A stretch of DNA of 56,051 nt from Nostoc sp. NMS7 (GTDB lineage Bacteria > Cyanobacteriota > Cyanobacteriia > Cyanobacteriales > Nostocaceae): positions 1-56,051 of the forward strand of contig NZ_JABXKJ010000009.1 of NCBI RefSeq assembly GCF_017115085.1, in the 5' to 3' direction. The notes under the pieces were generated by a model that saw only the letters and a list, made by a program, of their open reading frames with translations, was not told the DNA's origin and made no database searches. Each line of letters opens with the position of its first letter. Within the stretch, counting starts at the first letter, position 1. Below, one piece after another: positions 23,136 to 33,043 of the stretch. Position numbers and translations under genes: made by a program.

Positions 23136-26100
23136 ATGACTTTCAACCAAGATAATTCTTATGCCTTTATGGTTGGAACTGAGGATGATCGTGTTGAAGC
23201 ATTAAAAGAACTATTAGGATATCCAGTGTTGCAACATGACCCTCAAGGTTCGGCTTTTTGGTATTTGCGTCCTGGTAAAAATGAAAATGAAGCTTTAGAA
23301 ACTTGCCCAATTGCTATTGGCTTTTACTCAGAATTAAATGAAGCAACAGATAAAAAAATTAAAAAAAATCTGACATTAAAAGAAAAGCAGCAAGAAATAT
23401 ATGGTCATTACGCCAGTAGAGAATTTGAACAGCAGCCTGTAATGTATTTATTGCTACCCACAACCGAAGGGACTGGGCGAGTACCGTTGGTGCTGCCAAC
23501 TGAAGGGGGGCTGCGTCAGCGACACATTGAAACTTTCCAGTGGAACGACGCAGAACTGATAGCCCGTTTAAATCGCCTCAAGCAAGGGGAATTGCCCATT
23601 GCGACTAAATCATTCTGTGCCATTCCCCAGGTAGATTGGGTATTTTACCCAGCAGCAAAAACAGCAGGCGAACTGGCAAGGGCGCTGGCCCAGGCAGCAC
23701 GGCGGATTGAGCAAGCTATCCCCAAAGTTTATCAAAATGAGGAAAATGAGGGAACTGATGGTTATCTGCACAAGTTGCTGAAGAGTTTTCAAAGGGAGTT
23801 ATTGCCCACACTGCAACTGACTTCAGATAATGAGAAAGACTATAGTTTTGCGGATATTTACGCCCAAACTATTGCCTATGCGTTGTTTACTGCTAGAGTA
23901 TTTGGCTATGTAAAGGATAAGAGAGAAAGTAGAGAAAAAGAAACTTATTTTGATAGAGAATCGGCTTGGCAGCAGTTACCGGAAACTAACCCATTTCTGC
24001 GTAAGTTATTTGAGGATATTTCTCAGCAGACACCAAAGGAACTAGGAGATGAGTTAATTGGTGCGATCGCAGATATTTTTGGTATACTCCGGGCAGCCAA
24101 GATGGATGCAATTCTCTCGGATTTTCAACTGAAGATGAACCGGGAAGATATTGTTATTCGCTTCTATGAGGATTTTTTGACAGCTTATAAACCACAGATG
24201 CGCGAAGGTCGGGGTGTTTATTATACACCGGAGCCTGTGGTTTCTTATATCGTCAATTCTGTTGACTACATTTTAAAAACAGACTTTAAATTAGCAGATG
24301 GGCTTGCTGATGCGACAAAGGTAAAAACATTAGATGGCAAGAGTAAAATTCATAAGGTATTAATCGCAGATGTTGCTACAGGTACCGGAACTTTTTTATC
24401 TAGTGCGGTAGACCATATATATAAATCTTTAAATTTAAGTTCAGATAAATGGTCAGATTATGTATCTCAACATTTATTACCACGACTTCTTGGTTTTGAG
24501 TTATTGATGGCACCCTATGCTGTAGCACACATGAAATTGGGGTTACAGCTAACAGAATTAGGATATAAATTTGATAGCAATGAGAGACTAAGAATTTATC
24601 TAACTAATACTTTACAAGAAGCATTTCAAATTCCACCTGCTGATGATTTTGATAATTGGATTCGAGATGAAGCCGATGCAGCTAACAGAATTAAGCAAGA
24701 AGCACCAGTAATGGTTGTGATGGGAAATCCACCTTACTCTGGTCATTCTGCTAATAATGGCATTTGGATTAGTAATCTACTCAAGGGTATAGATACAATC
24801 ACTCACCAAAAAACTAGCAGTTATTTTGAAGTTGATGGTAAACCTTTGGGTGAAAGAAATCCTAAATGGCTAAATGATGATTATGTAAAATTTATTCGTT
24901 TTGCTCAGTGGCGAATTGAACAAACAGGTTACGGTATCCTAGCATTTATCACTAATCACGGATATTTGGATAACCCCACATTTCGCGGGATGCGTCAAAG
25001 TCTGATGAACACCTTTGACGACATTTATGTTCTTGATTTACATGGGAACAGCAAGAAAAAAGAGAAGTGTATTGATGGTTCAAAGGATGAAAACGTTTTT
25101 GATATCCAGCAGGGTGTAGCTATTAGTATTTTTGTTAAACGGCAAGACGGTAATAAGGAAGTTGCTAATGTTTATCATGCAGACCTGTATGGTTTACGAG
25201 AAAGTAAATATCAATGGCTGAAAGAAAATGATATAACAGCAACCCAATGGACACAACTGAAGCCACAGTCACCATTTTATTTGTTTATCCCACAAAATAT
25301 TAATTTGCTTGGAGAATACGAGCAAGGATGGAAAGTACCAGATATTTTTCCAGTTAACGTGCTTGGTTTCCAGACACACCGCGACCATTTTGCCATCAAT
25401 TTTGAAAAAGAGGAACTTTACAAGCAAATTGAAGAAATGCGTGATGATAGCATTTCAGATCATGAATATGCTCAGAAATATATGCTCCAAGATAACCGTG
25501 ATTGGAAATTAAGTAAAGCTCGTAAAGTTCTACGTCGTGATGCTGAGTGGCAAAGTAAGTTAATTCATTGTTTGTACCGCCCTTTTGATGAGCGACCATG
25601 TTATTTCAGCACTGTATCGATGGATTATCCTAGACCTTTACTTGAAAAACATATTTTTAGAAAAGATAATCTAGGCTTAATAAGCGTTCGTCAGGTTGCA
25701 GAAGGAATATTTAATCACGTATTCGCTACGAATGCCGTTGTAGAGTGTAGGATTACTTTAAGTAATAAAGGTGCTGGATATTGTTATCCACTTTATCTCT
25801 ACAACGAAAATGACCAATATCAATTTCCAAAACTAGAACAAAAACGCCGCCCTAATCTTTCCCCCGCATTCCTCAAAGACATCATCTCAAAACTAGGCTA
25901 TACCCCGACACCAGAAGCAATCTTCTACTACATCTACGCCATCTTCCACTCACCCACCTACCGCACCCGTTACGCCGAATTCCTCAAAATCGACTTCCCC
26001 CGCGTACCCCTCACCAGCAATAACGAACTCTTCCAGCAACTAGCAAATTATGGTGAAGAATTAGTATCACTCCACTTAATGAAATCACCCCAACTCGACA

Positions 26101-26252
26101 ACTTCATCACTAAATTTATTGAGAATGACGGTAATAATCTAGTCGATGCTGGACATCCCAAATACAACCAAGATGCTGTCACCATCAACAGAAAAGGTGA
26201 CAAATTTACTGGTGTCCCGGAAGAAGTCTGGAAATTCCAAATTGGTGGTTAA
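23136..26252 (+). CDS. Eco57I-like/type ISP-related adenine DNA methyltransferase, C-terminus broken
   Basis: The 1038-aa protein has an uncharacterised N-terminal region (1-340) and a gamma-type N6-adenine methylase core: motif X GRGVYYTPEPVVSYI near 358, motif I DVATGTGTF near 411, motif IV GNPPYSG near 529, and TNHGYLDNPTFRGMRQ near 610. A large target-recognition region follows to the end. Type ISP enzymes carry nuclease and helicase on the same chain; this one lacks both, and the PLD-helicase encoded 1.5 kb downstream could supply them. The frame stops at QIGG where relatives as I know them continue with YQVCQKWLKDRKGR; that continuation is found 100 bases later (26350-26505) behind an inserted segment. 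Activity of the truncated form is uncertain. Confidence 0.85.
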   Translation: MTFNQDNSYAFMVGTEDDRVEALKELLGYPVLQHDPQGSAFWYLRPGKNENEALETCPIAIGFYSELNEATDKKIKKNLTLKEKQQEIYGHYASREFEQQPVMYLLLPTTEGTGRVPLVLPTEGGLRQRHIETFQWNDAELIARLNRLKQGELPIATKSFCAIPQVDWVFYPAAKTAGELARALAQAARRIEQAIPKVYQNEENEGTDGYLHKLLKSFQRELLPTLQLTSDNEKDYSFADIYAQTIAYALFTARVFGYVKDKRESREKETYFDRESAWQQLPETNPFLRKLFEDISQQTPKELGDELIGAIADIFGILRAAKMDAILSDFQLKMNREDIVIRFYEDFLTAYKPQMREGRGVYYTPEPVVSYIVNSVDYILKTDFKLADGLADATKVKTLDGKSKIHKVLIADVATGTGTFLSSAVDHIYKSLNLSSDKWSDYVSQHLLPRLLGFELLMAPYAVAHMKLGLQLTELGYKFDSNERLRIYLTNTLQEAFQIPPADDFDNWIRDEADAANRIKQEAPVMVVMGNPPYSGHSANNGIWISNLLKGIDTITHQKTSSYFEVDGKPLGERNPKWLNDDYVKFIRFAQWRIEQTGYGILAFITNHGYLDNPTFRGMRQSLMNTFDDIYVLDLHGNSKKKEKCIDGSKDENVFDIQQGVAISIFVKRQDGNKEVANVYHADLYGLRESKYQWLKENDITATQWTQLKPQSPFYLFIPQNINLLGEYEQGWKVPDIFPVNVLGFQTHRDHFAINFEKEELYKQIEEMRDDSISDHEYAQKYMLQDNRDWKLSKARKVLRRDAEWQSKLIHCLYRPFDERPCYFSTVSMDYPRPLLEKHIFRKDNLGLISVRQVAEGIFNHVFATNAVVECRITLSNKGAGYCYPLYLYNENDQYQFPKLEQKRRPNLSPAFLKDIISKLGYTPTPEAIFYYIYAIFHSPTYRTRYAEFLKIDFPRVPLTSNNELFQQLANYGEELVSLHLMKSPQLDNFITKFIENDGNNLVDAGHPKYNQDAVTINRKGDKFTGVPEEVWKFQIGG

Positions 26253-26349
26253 GCTAAAACACATCTAATTTGCATATTAAATTTTATCAAATTCTTGTGG
26301 GGTGGGCATCTTGCCCGCCTTGATCATGCAACTTCAATGCCGATTAGCT
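26250..26349. mobile_element. ~100-bp insertion splitting the methylase gene
   Basis: The segment has short inverted ends (TTAAGCTAA and TTAGCTTAT) and contains GGGTGGGCATCTTGCCCGCC, a frequent cyanobacterial hairpin motif. Removing 100 bp joins QIGG to YQVCQKW and restores a frame that now differs by one base. No clear target duplication is seen. Confidence 0.6.
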
Positions 26350-26505
26350 TATCAAGTCTGCCAAAAATGGCTTAAAGACCGCAAAGGTAGACAGTTAAGC
26401 GATGACGACATCCAACACTACCAGCGAATTGTAGTAGCATTGCAACAAACAATCAAACTGATGCACAAAATTGACCAAGCGATTCCAGGCTTCCCGATAC
26501 AATAA
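26350..26505 (+). pseudogene. Detached C-terminal tail of the methylase
   Basis: The 51 codons beginning YQVCQKWLKDRKGRQLSDDD and ending PGFPIQ match the usual end of this methylase type from memory of the family. An ATG at 26302 could start a 67-aa peptide that includes inserted sequence, but it is most simply a severed tail. Confidence 0.65.
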
Positions 26506-26529
26506 AGAGGGAATGATTAGAGGTAAAAG

Positions 26530-26769
26530 ATGACTAGCAAAGAATTATTAATCCAAGAAATAGAAACTTTACCACCAGAGTTGCTAACAGAAGCACTTAA
26601 TTTAATTCGAGAAATCAAAACCAGTCATACAGCAAAACAGTCAAATACAAATAACTTACGTAGTTCTACAGCTGAAGATTTACTAGAATTTGCCGGAACT
26701 TGGTCAGGTGATGATATTAGAGAATGTCTTCAGCTTGTTCATGATACTCGTATGCCACTGGAATTTTAA
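26530..26769 (+). CDS. VapB-like antitoxin, toxin partner lost
   Basis: The 79-aa protein starts MTSKELLIQEIETLPPELL, a DUF2281-like antitoxin helix pattern, and shares FAGTWSGDDIRECLQ with the second antitoxin at 26937. GAGG lies near the start. Its toxin is missing: only the first codons remain (next entry). It may still bind DNA or neutralise related toxins, such as the intact VapC downstream. Confidence 0.65.
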   Translation: MTSKELLIQEIETLPPELLTEALNLIREIKTSHTAKQSNTNNLRSSTAEDLLEFAGTWSGDDIRECLQLVHDTRMPLEF

Positions 26770-26771
26770 GA

Positions 26772-26882
26772 ATATATTTGCTTGATACAAATCATTGCAC
26801 TTTTTTGTACAGCCGCGATTTCTCAGGGCAAGATGCTAAATTTGATTATGACTTAAATCCTTTTGAGGGAAGTAAAGTATAA
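26772..26882 (+). pseudogene. Chimeric VapC-VapB relic
   Basis: An ATA in place of the start codon is followed by YLLDTNHC, identical to the beginning of the intact VapC at 27308. After a few residues the frame reads KFDYDLNPFE, the end of the intact VapB. Recombination between two tandem TA copies deleted most of the toxin gene. Confidence 0.7.
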
Positions 26883-26936
26883 GATTTGTAAAAAGTACAG
26901 TAAAGTTTTTCAGTCGTATAAACACAAAAGGAAACA

Positions 26937-27308
26937 ATGACGATTAAACAACAGATTACCCAAGAACTAGAAAAATTACCTGAACCCCTATTGCAGGAAA
27001 TTTTAGACTTTGTTCAATTTTTACAAGCGAAACACCAACAAATCGCCGAGACAAAGCAAATCCAAGAACATATAGAATCAGAAGCTCACACTCAAATTAA
27101 GTCTACAGGCAGTTCGTTACTAGAACACCTGAAAACCATAAGTACCCCAAGTGACAGTTCTCAACTATCCTACCGTCCAGCTTCTGGACGTTCCATCCTC
27201 AGACACGCCGGAACCTGGTCAGGCGATGACTTTCAAGAGTGTCTTCAGTCGGTTTACGCCACTCGTGGCAAAGCCAAATTCGATTATGATTTAAATCCTT
27301 TTGATTAA
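26937..27308 (+). CDS. vapB: VapB-like antitoxin
   Basis: The 123-aa protein begins with MTIKQQITQELEKLPEPLLQ (DUF2281-type N-terminus), has a Ser/Thr-rich linker and ends with HAGTWSGDDFQECLQ and KFDYDLNPFD, the part expected to thread into the PIN toxin. Its stop codon shares a base with the toxin ATG (TAATG). It likely represses its own operon and neutralises VapC. Confidence 0.85.
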   Translation: MTIKQQITQELEKLPEPLLQEILDFVQFLQAKHQQIAETKQIQEHIESEAHTQIKSTGSSLLEHLKTISTPSDSSQLSYRPASGRSILRHAGTWSGDDFQECLQSVYATRGKAKFDYDLNPFD

Positions 27309-27751
27309 TGTATTTACTAGATACAAACCACTGTAGCGCTATCATCCTCGGTGAACCAAACGTCATTCGTCGAATAGCCGAGGTAGGAGAATTAAACATT
27401 GCCACCTGCGTAATTGTGCAGGGAGAACTTACATATATGATGGAAAATTCTGCCAACAGAGAAACTAATCTGGCTCGGTTGACAGAATTTCTTGAAGATA
27501 TAGGCATTTACGGAGTTACAGAGGACACGGCTACCATTTATGGTCAACTCAAAGCAGCGTTGATGAGACAATTTGGCCCCAAAGACAAAAGCAAGCGGAG
27601 AAAAACTCAGATAACAGACCTGGGTTTTGATGAAAATGACCTCTGGATTGCTGCTGTTGCTCTACAACATAATTTTACCGTTGTATCAGCCGACAGCGAC
27701 TTTCAGCGAATTATACAGGTAAAAGCATTATCCGTTGAATCTTGGCTGTAA
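27308..27751 (+). CDS. vapC: VapC-type PIN-domain ribonuclease toxin
   Basis: The 147-aa PIN domain has the acidic active-site residues: Asp in YLLDTNHC (residue 5), Glu in VQGELTYMM (about 39), Asp in ENDLWIAAVAL (about 115) and Asp in VSADSDFQRI (about 133). It is full length. VapC toxins cleave RNA and arrest growth. The gene is coupled to the antitoxin upstream. Between the methylase and helicase genes, the pair may stabilise the restriction-like locus. Confidence 0.92.
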   Translation: MYLLDTNHCSAIILGEPNVIRRIAEVGELNIATCVIVQGELTYMMENSANRETNLARLTEFLEDIGIYGVTEDTATIYGQLKAALMRQFGPKDKSKRRKTQITDLGFDENDLWIAAVALQHNFTVVSADSDFQRIIQVKALSVESWL

Positions 27752-27773
27752 ACCCTACTTCTTACTCCTACCT

Positions 27774-30700
27774 ATGCTGGAAGCTGCCATTCAAGATATT
27801 ATCCGCAAACAACGCCCCTACTATTTACTACAAGGCAACTTCATCAAAGGCGTTGACAATCAATATTGGCTGATATTCAAGCATCGAGACGCTGAAAATC
27901 GCCTGCATAATATCATCACTTTTCTGGGACTTGGTGACAAACACGCTGCTTATAGACTGCTGCGAATTGAACCTAAAAGTGCCAAGGTTTTTGAATATAC
28001 TCCCCTCAAAGATGGAAACTTACCCAGCGCTACTCTACTTAGAACTAGCAAGTTAAATCTTATTGAAAAATTCCTGAAAAAAGAAAGTTTTTATAAAGAA
28101 AAATCACTACAAGTCGGGAGTTTTTTAGAACTTAAAGGTCGCCGTCGGAAATTAAACTTACCTGATGAATTTGATAAATATCATCCTTTTATTTCTAGCA
28201 TCTTAGAACGTACCCAAATCTATCGTCGTTCCACTGCCTATTTTGATAGTGGAGTACTAAAGCTATATGAAGAACCACTCCAACAAATTGTATTAACCGA
28301 AGGTCAAATTCGCCTGTTAATGGACTGGCAGGGTTTTACCAAAAGTGCTGATATTGAAGAACTAGAAAAACTACAAGACCCGAATTACCGCGCTGAATTT
28401 ACCCGCCGCACCTTAACTGAATTCCTTCAGGGTTTGGAAGATAGCGCCTTCTCTGGTACTGGAATTATGGCAGAGTTAGTCCGCTTGGAGTTTTTGCAAA
28501 TCAAACTGGTGAAGATGAACTCAGGGCGAGGCATCTATCACAAAAAAACTGGTATTCTTACCGACCTTCTAGAAAATCATATCCTGCATGAAGGTTCTGA
28601 TAACTTTACCCGTGCCGCCTATACCAAAAATGCCGAAAGCGTGACATTTCTCTACTCCTGGGATTCGCCATTAGATGCAGAAGAAATTGCCAACAGCATC
28701 GAACAATTTGATGCAGAGTGGCAACGAGAAGATATCACTTTCGACCTCAGCCAAGAATTTTTACAGCAGGTACTCGCAGAACGAGAACGACGTACTAAAC
28801 TTCAACAACCAGTGATTGAGACTATTACCCCTGACGAATTTTCATCAGGGGAAACCACCACTGTTGAAATAACGGGTAAAAATCTCGACAAAATAGAAGA
28901 TATTCAAATTGCTGATGACGAATTGGTGCAAGTTACCATCGACAGCAAAGAACCAGAACGCATTGTTGGTCAAGTTGAGGTACACGCCGACCACCCACCC
29001 ACGAAATTAAATGATTTTCGAGTCAAAACCAGCACTGGTAGTTACAACACATCTCCCCAAATACCTGTATCTGTCAGCCAATCCTTAGAAATTCCTGACT
29101 ACAGCGAAATCGCCGGCTTTAAGCCAGCTATAGAAATAATCCTGGCAGGCAATCACGGCACACCTAATGATTTCCTCTATTGGCTGGCACAGCAGCGCCC
29201 CCGCCAGTTCCGAGTCGAAGGCAGTGACTTGCTAGACCAACTAGTTAACCAAGATATCTTGTTTGAACATCAAAAATCTGGGGCGCAACACTGCCTGCGG
29301 GTAATGCAAGACTTTGGTATTTCTGTTTGTGCGGATGCGGTGGGCTTGGGTAAGAGTCGATTAGCCGCGACTGTTGCCCGTCTCTACCGCGCCTCAAACC
29401 CTGGCGCCAAAATCGCCATTATTGCCGCCAAAAAATTGCATGATAACTGGAACCGAGAAATGGCAGAGTTGGGTTTTGATTATGAAAAGCAAGACTACGA
29501 ACTCTTCAATAAAAACCTGATGAGCCGTAAAGGTAGTGGGTTTACTGAAAATCTGATTCGCTACGGTGGTGCGGACTTAATTATTATTGATGAGGCACAC
29601 GAAGGCATCCGCAACTATAATAATCGCATTCACAAGACCTGTTTGCAAGTTCAAGAACAAGATCGCAAATCAGGAAAGCAGCGACACTTTTTACTACTAA
29701 CCGCTACCCCGTGGAACAACCGTCGGCAAGATATCTATAACATCCTCTCACCTTTCCTGAGCCGCCCTGAAGGTTTTAGTGAACATGGTTTTCCCCCAGA
29801 ACTTCTCCACTGGTTCCAAAACCGCGAGATTGGTGTAGAACCGTTTACCGATAACACTGAACTATTTCGCCGCACCTACCGAGAATTGTTTCTCCAGCGC
29901 ACTCGCCAGATGTTGCGCGATGCTACCCCTGACCTGAATCTCTATGCCAAACGGGTAGCAGAATGGTTGCCAGTGGAGTTTGAACCCGCCACAGAACAAG
30001 CACTAGAGCAAATTTTCACCCAATTTGAAACCAGTCTTTATATCCCCTTTGCTGACCCGATTCGCTACCTTACAGGTAATCCAGAACAGCGTAGTTTGTT
30101 GAGTAACCAGCGACGCTTTTTCCTGCAACGGGCAGAATCGAGTATGTATGCCCTTAACCGCACTATTAAAAGCTTTGGGGATAAGATTCGGCTGCTTCAG
30201 CAACGCTTAGAAAATGTTGCTCCTGATGCCGACGGCTTGAAAGAATTTCTACTCATCCACTACGGGTTTCAATCAGAAAAAAAGCATAAACAAGAGGATT
30301 TATTTGATTTTTCTGACCGCGAAGACTCGGATGAAGATTATGAAAAAGAAGACGAGGAGGAAGACGAAGAAAATAGCAATGAACAAGAACACAAACGCCA
30401 ACAATTGCGAAGTTCTATTGAAAAGGTCATTGATGCCTTACGCCACGATTCCATCAAAACACAACTTATTTATAATAGAATTCTCTCAGATTGTGAAGGT
30501 GATATCAAACAATTAGAACAAATTCAAAACCTGTTAGCGGGTGAATTTGTCATTGACCATAAACGTGAACAAGTCAGCAATAAAGTCAAAGAATTAGTCA
30601 GCCTTGGTCATAAGGTGTTGCTGATTTCTACCTTTAGTGACACAGTGGTTGACTATTACCGTTACATGGCTAAAGATACAACAATTGCAGCCAAAGGTAT

Positions 30701-32027
30701 TGGCATGGCTATTGGCTCTACCAAACGGTATTATCCCAACAATTCAGCCAATAACCCAATTGTAGTTAATCCCAATAATGCCCTGAGAATAACTAAGCAT
30801 CAAACTAATCTTAAACGTCAACAAATATTTCGCTTATTTGCTCCTGCTGCTAACTGTAAAAACCCAGCCGAACGACCAAAAGCAGATGAAGAACTAGCAG
30901 TTCTTATTGGTTCAGAAACTCTTTCAGTTGGTCAAAATCTCCAGGATGCAGACTATTTAATTAATATTGACCTGCCCTGGAATCCGATGATTTTGGAACA
31001 GCGCATAGGTCGAATTGACCGACCTAAGCAGCATCAAGCAAAAAATATTTATATCTATTACGCTAACAGTGAAAACCAATTATTGAGGCAAGCTTCACGC
31101 CTCGCTAACCTGAATAAAAAACTGGTAGGAGATTTAGTATCGGAAGATGGAGATATCCCCACGATTTCTAATGTTGAGCGTCTGGGTGCTTCGATATATG
31201 GCGATACCTTATTTGATGATGAAGTCCTACCAGGGTATATCGACTTCTTGCAAAGCTTAGTTAAAGCTAGAAAGATGGAGCAGGGCAATTTACAAGAATC
31301 AGCCTATAAAAAACAGGAAACTAGCAACAATCTTTACACTTACAATGAAATTTTACATAGTGAAGAACTCAGCAAACTGCTCAAAGAATTGGGGGAAGAT
31401 TATCAAGCTAATCCCATTACTTTAGGTCGCCGCACGGGAGAAAAACAGGAAGTTACTGGATTAGTAGCATTAACAGTGGAATATTTCGGCCCCAATGGCG
31501 AAGCAATACCTTCAGAAACACAAACTATCTTCTGGAATGACAAAACTGGAGAAAAAGATGGTTATGGGATGGCGATTGCCACAGCATTTAAAACCCCAGA
31601 ATCTGGTGACGTTTTCTCTGCTAAATATCTGCTTTCATCTGCCAGTAACCTTTATAACCAATTAGTTAACCTCAAAAAAAATTGGGCTGTTGAACTCCAG
31701 CAGGAAGAGACATTAGAAAATCTCAATATTACCTCAGAACGCATTAATTCCATCAAAAAACGGTTGAAAAAATTTGATAGCTTACCAGGAGGATTAGAAG
31801 CGATTACAGTCAAGAACACTATCAAAAAACTCAGTGCTTGCAAGGAACTAAAACAAGTCCAGAAGCTTCTGCGCGAGTATACAGAAGGCAGTAAAGCTAA
31901 TTTTGATGATGAAACTTTTCTAGTGCAGTTAGTACAAGATACTGACAAACTCAACTTAATTGCAAATGAAGGTATTAAACCTACAAGCTTACGAGTTTCA
32001 TTAGCTGCTATTTTAATCAGAGCATAA
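27774..32027 (+). CDS. PLD nuclease-TIG-SNF2-type helicase protein
   Basis: The 1417-aa protein (ATG at 27774; the frame extends to a TTG inside vapC) has: an N-terminal domain (1-105); a phospholipase D-like domain (about 130-330) with IYHKKTGILTD near 255 (HKD-like H-x-K); an Ig-like TIG domain (about 345-435, PVIETITPDEFSSGETTTVE); and a superfamily 2 helicase with Walker A DAVGLGKSRL near 519, DEAH near 604, LLTATPWNN near 641 and motif VI RIGRIDRP near 1072. An acidic run (EDEEEDEE) lies near 860. The fusion of nuclease-like and translocase modules next to a nuclease-free methylase suggests a restriction system in which the two proteins act together. That is inference; DISARM and type I/ISP systems are analogies. 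Confidence 0.85.
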   Translation: MLEAAIQDIIRKQRPYYLLQGNFIKGVDNQYWLIFKHRDAENRLHNIITFLGLGDKHAAYRLLRIEPKSAKVFEYTPLKDGNLPSATLLRTSKLNLIEKFLKKESFYKEKSLQVGSFLELKGRRRKLNLPDEFDKYHPFISSILERTQIYRRSTAYFDSGVLKLYEEPLQQIVLTEGQIRLLMDWQGFTKSADIEELEKLQDPNYRAEFTRRTLTEFLQGLEDSAFSGTGIMAELVRLEFLQIKLVKMNSGRGIYHKKTGILTDLLENHILHEGSDNFTRAAYTKNAESVTFLYSWDSPLDAEEIANSIEQFDAEWQREDITFDLSQEFLQQVLAERERRTKLQQPVIETITPDEFSSGETTTVEITGKNLDKIEDIQIADDELVQVTIDSKEPERIVGQVEVHADHPPTKLNDFRVKTSTGSYNTSPQIPVSVSQSLEIPDYSEIAGFKPAIEIILAGNHGTPNDFLYWLAQQRPRQFRVEGSDLLDQLVNQDILFEHQKSGAQHCLRVMQDFGISVCADAVGLGKSRLAATVARLYRASNPGAKIAIIAAKKLHDNWNREMAELGFDYEKQDYELFNKNLMSRKGSGFTENLIRYGGADLIIIDEAHEGIRNYNNRIHKTCLQVQEQDRKSGKQRHFLLLTATPWNNRRQDIYNILSPFLSRPEGFSEHGFPPELLHWFQNREIGVEPFTDNTELFRRTYRELFLQRTRQMLRDATPDLNLYAKRVAEWLPVEFEPATEQALEQIFTQFETSLYIPFADPIRYLTGNPEQRSLLSNQRRFFLQRAESSMYALNRTIKSFGDKIRLLQQRLENVAPDADGLKEFLLIHYGFQSEKKHKQEDLFDFSDREDSDEDYEKEDEEEDEENSNEQEHKRQQLRSSIEKVIDALRHDSIKTQLIYNRILSDCEGDIKQLEQIQNLLAGEFVIDHKREQVSNKVKELVSLGHKVLLISTFSDTVVDYYRYMAKDTTIAAKGIGMAIGSTKRYYPNNSANNPIVVNPNNALRITKHQTNLKRQQIFRLFAPAANCKNPAERPKADEELAVLIGSETLSVGQNLQDADYLINIDLPWNPMILEQRIGRIDRPKQHQAKNIYIYYANSENQLLRQASRLANLNKKLVGDLVSEDGDIPTISNVERLGASIYGDTLFDDEVLPGYIDFLQSLVKARKMEQGNLQESAYKKQETSNNLYTYNEILHSEELSKLLKELGEDYQANPITLGRRTGEKQEVTGLVALTVEYFGPNGEAIPSETQTIFWNDKTGEKDGYGMAIATAFKTPESGDVFSAKYLLSSASNLYNQLVNLKKNWAVELQQEETLENLNITSERINSIKKRLKKFDSLPGGLEAITVKNTIKKLSACKELKQVQKLLREYTEGSKANFDDETFLVQLVQDTDKLNLIANEGIKPTSLRVSLAAILIRA

Positions 32028-32059
32028 TTCCCTATTTGAGCCGAAAATTGTTATTGGGA

Positions 32060-33043
32060 TTACCGCCTTTTCCCCACACGGGCTGCTAATTTATTAGTTA
32101 ACTCCAATTGATATTGATTTTTATTGTCCTCGTAAACCAAAATAGTCCTGGGGTCAGCATGACGGCTCAAATGCTGCACTTTCCGGTAGTCTCCTGAAGC
32201 CAAATCCAGCGCCTCGGTAATCCCCGAATGCCTGATTTTATGGGGTGTCATCCGCTTTTTGATGCCAGCGCGTTCACAGGTTTTTCTCACAATGGCGTAG
32301 ATGCCGTCCCCGGTGAGTTGGTGTCCATAATTGTGGAAGTCCAGCGCAATAAACAAAGGATCACTGGGCTTAATATTTGTACGACAGCCCAGCCAGTCGC
32401 TAACCGCCTCTGCAACTTCTGGGTTTAAGTCAATCCTAGTAGAATCATTGCCCTTACCCTTGCCGTAAACAGTTAAAGTCAAATCGTGGTAATCAAAATC
32501 TCCCACCATTAACTTCGCCACCTCCCCCCGTCGCAAAACATTTGCCCAAAGCAGCAGAAATAAAGCATAATCCCGCTTTCCCTTGGTGCAAGTGGTATCA
32601 ATTACATCAAAAACTTTGTTGTACTCATCAACTACAACACCCCGCGTATCCCTGTACTTAGTCACAATCATTGATTCAATGCGGTCGCCATCAAAATAAA
32701 ACTGACAGCGTTTGAGATTGCGACCCACCTTAATTAAATACTTGAGGGCGGCCAAGTAACGGTTAATAGTTGCCGCCTTCCTACCCTCTGCCACCAAATG
32801 ATTCTTAAACTTGAGGATTAACCCATTAGCCGTCTGGTCATCCAACCCCCAGAACTCAGAGACATCTTTTTGAGTCGGTTCCCTTTGCAAAAAATACTCA
32901 AAAAATATCCGTATATTGCCAGCATACCCCCGTTGAGTAGTAGACGCCTTCTGCTGCAACTCCGCCAAAAAATCATTTGACGCAAGGAGCTGACTGGCAA
33001 CTTGAGTCAGAGAACTTTCAGTATATGTACTTAACTTATTCAT
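32060..33043 (-). CDS. Tyrosine recombinase/integrase (XerC/D-like)
   Basis: The 327-aa protein has an N-terminal SAM-like core-binding domain (20-110) and a catalytic domain with the conserved residues: Arg in LRRGEVAKL near 180, H-x-x-R in HKIRHSGI (268-271), His in LSRHAD (295) and the Tyr nucleophile in ILVYEDN (304). It could resolve plasmid dimers, integrate the element or move a cassette. It is convergent with the helicase gene, 32 bases apart. I did not find a core site. Confidence 0.93.
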   Translation of the reverse strand: MNKLSTYTESSLTQVASQLLASNDFLAELQQKASTTQRGYAGNIRIFFEYFLQREPTQKDVSEFWGLDDQTANGLILKFKNHLVAEGRKAATINRYLAALKYLIKVGRNLKRCQFYFDGDRIESMIVTKYRDTRGVVVDEYNKVFDVIDTTCTKGKRDYALFLLLWANVLRRGEVAKLMVGDFDYHDLTLTVYGKGKGNDSTRIDLNPEVAEAVSDWLGCRTNIKPSDPLFIALDFHNYGHQLTGDGIYAIVRKTCERAGIKKRMTPHKIRHSGITEALDLASGDYRKVQHLSRHADPRTILVYEDNKNQYQLELTNKLAARVGKRR

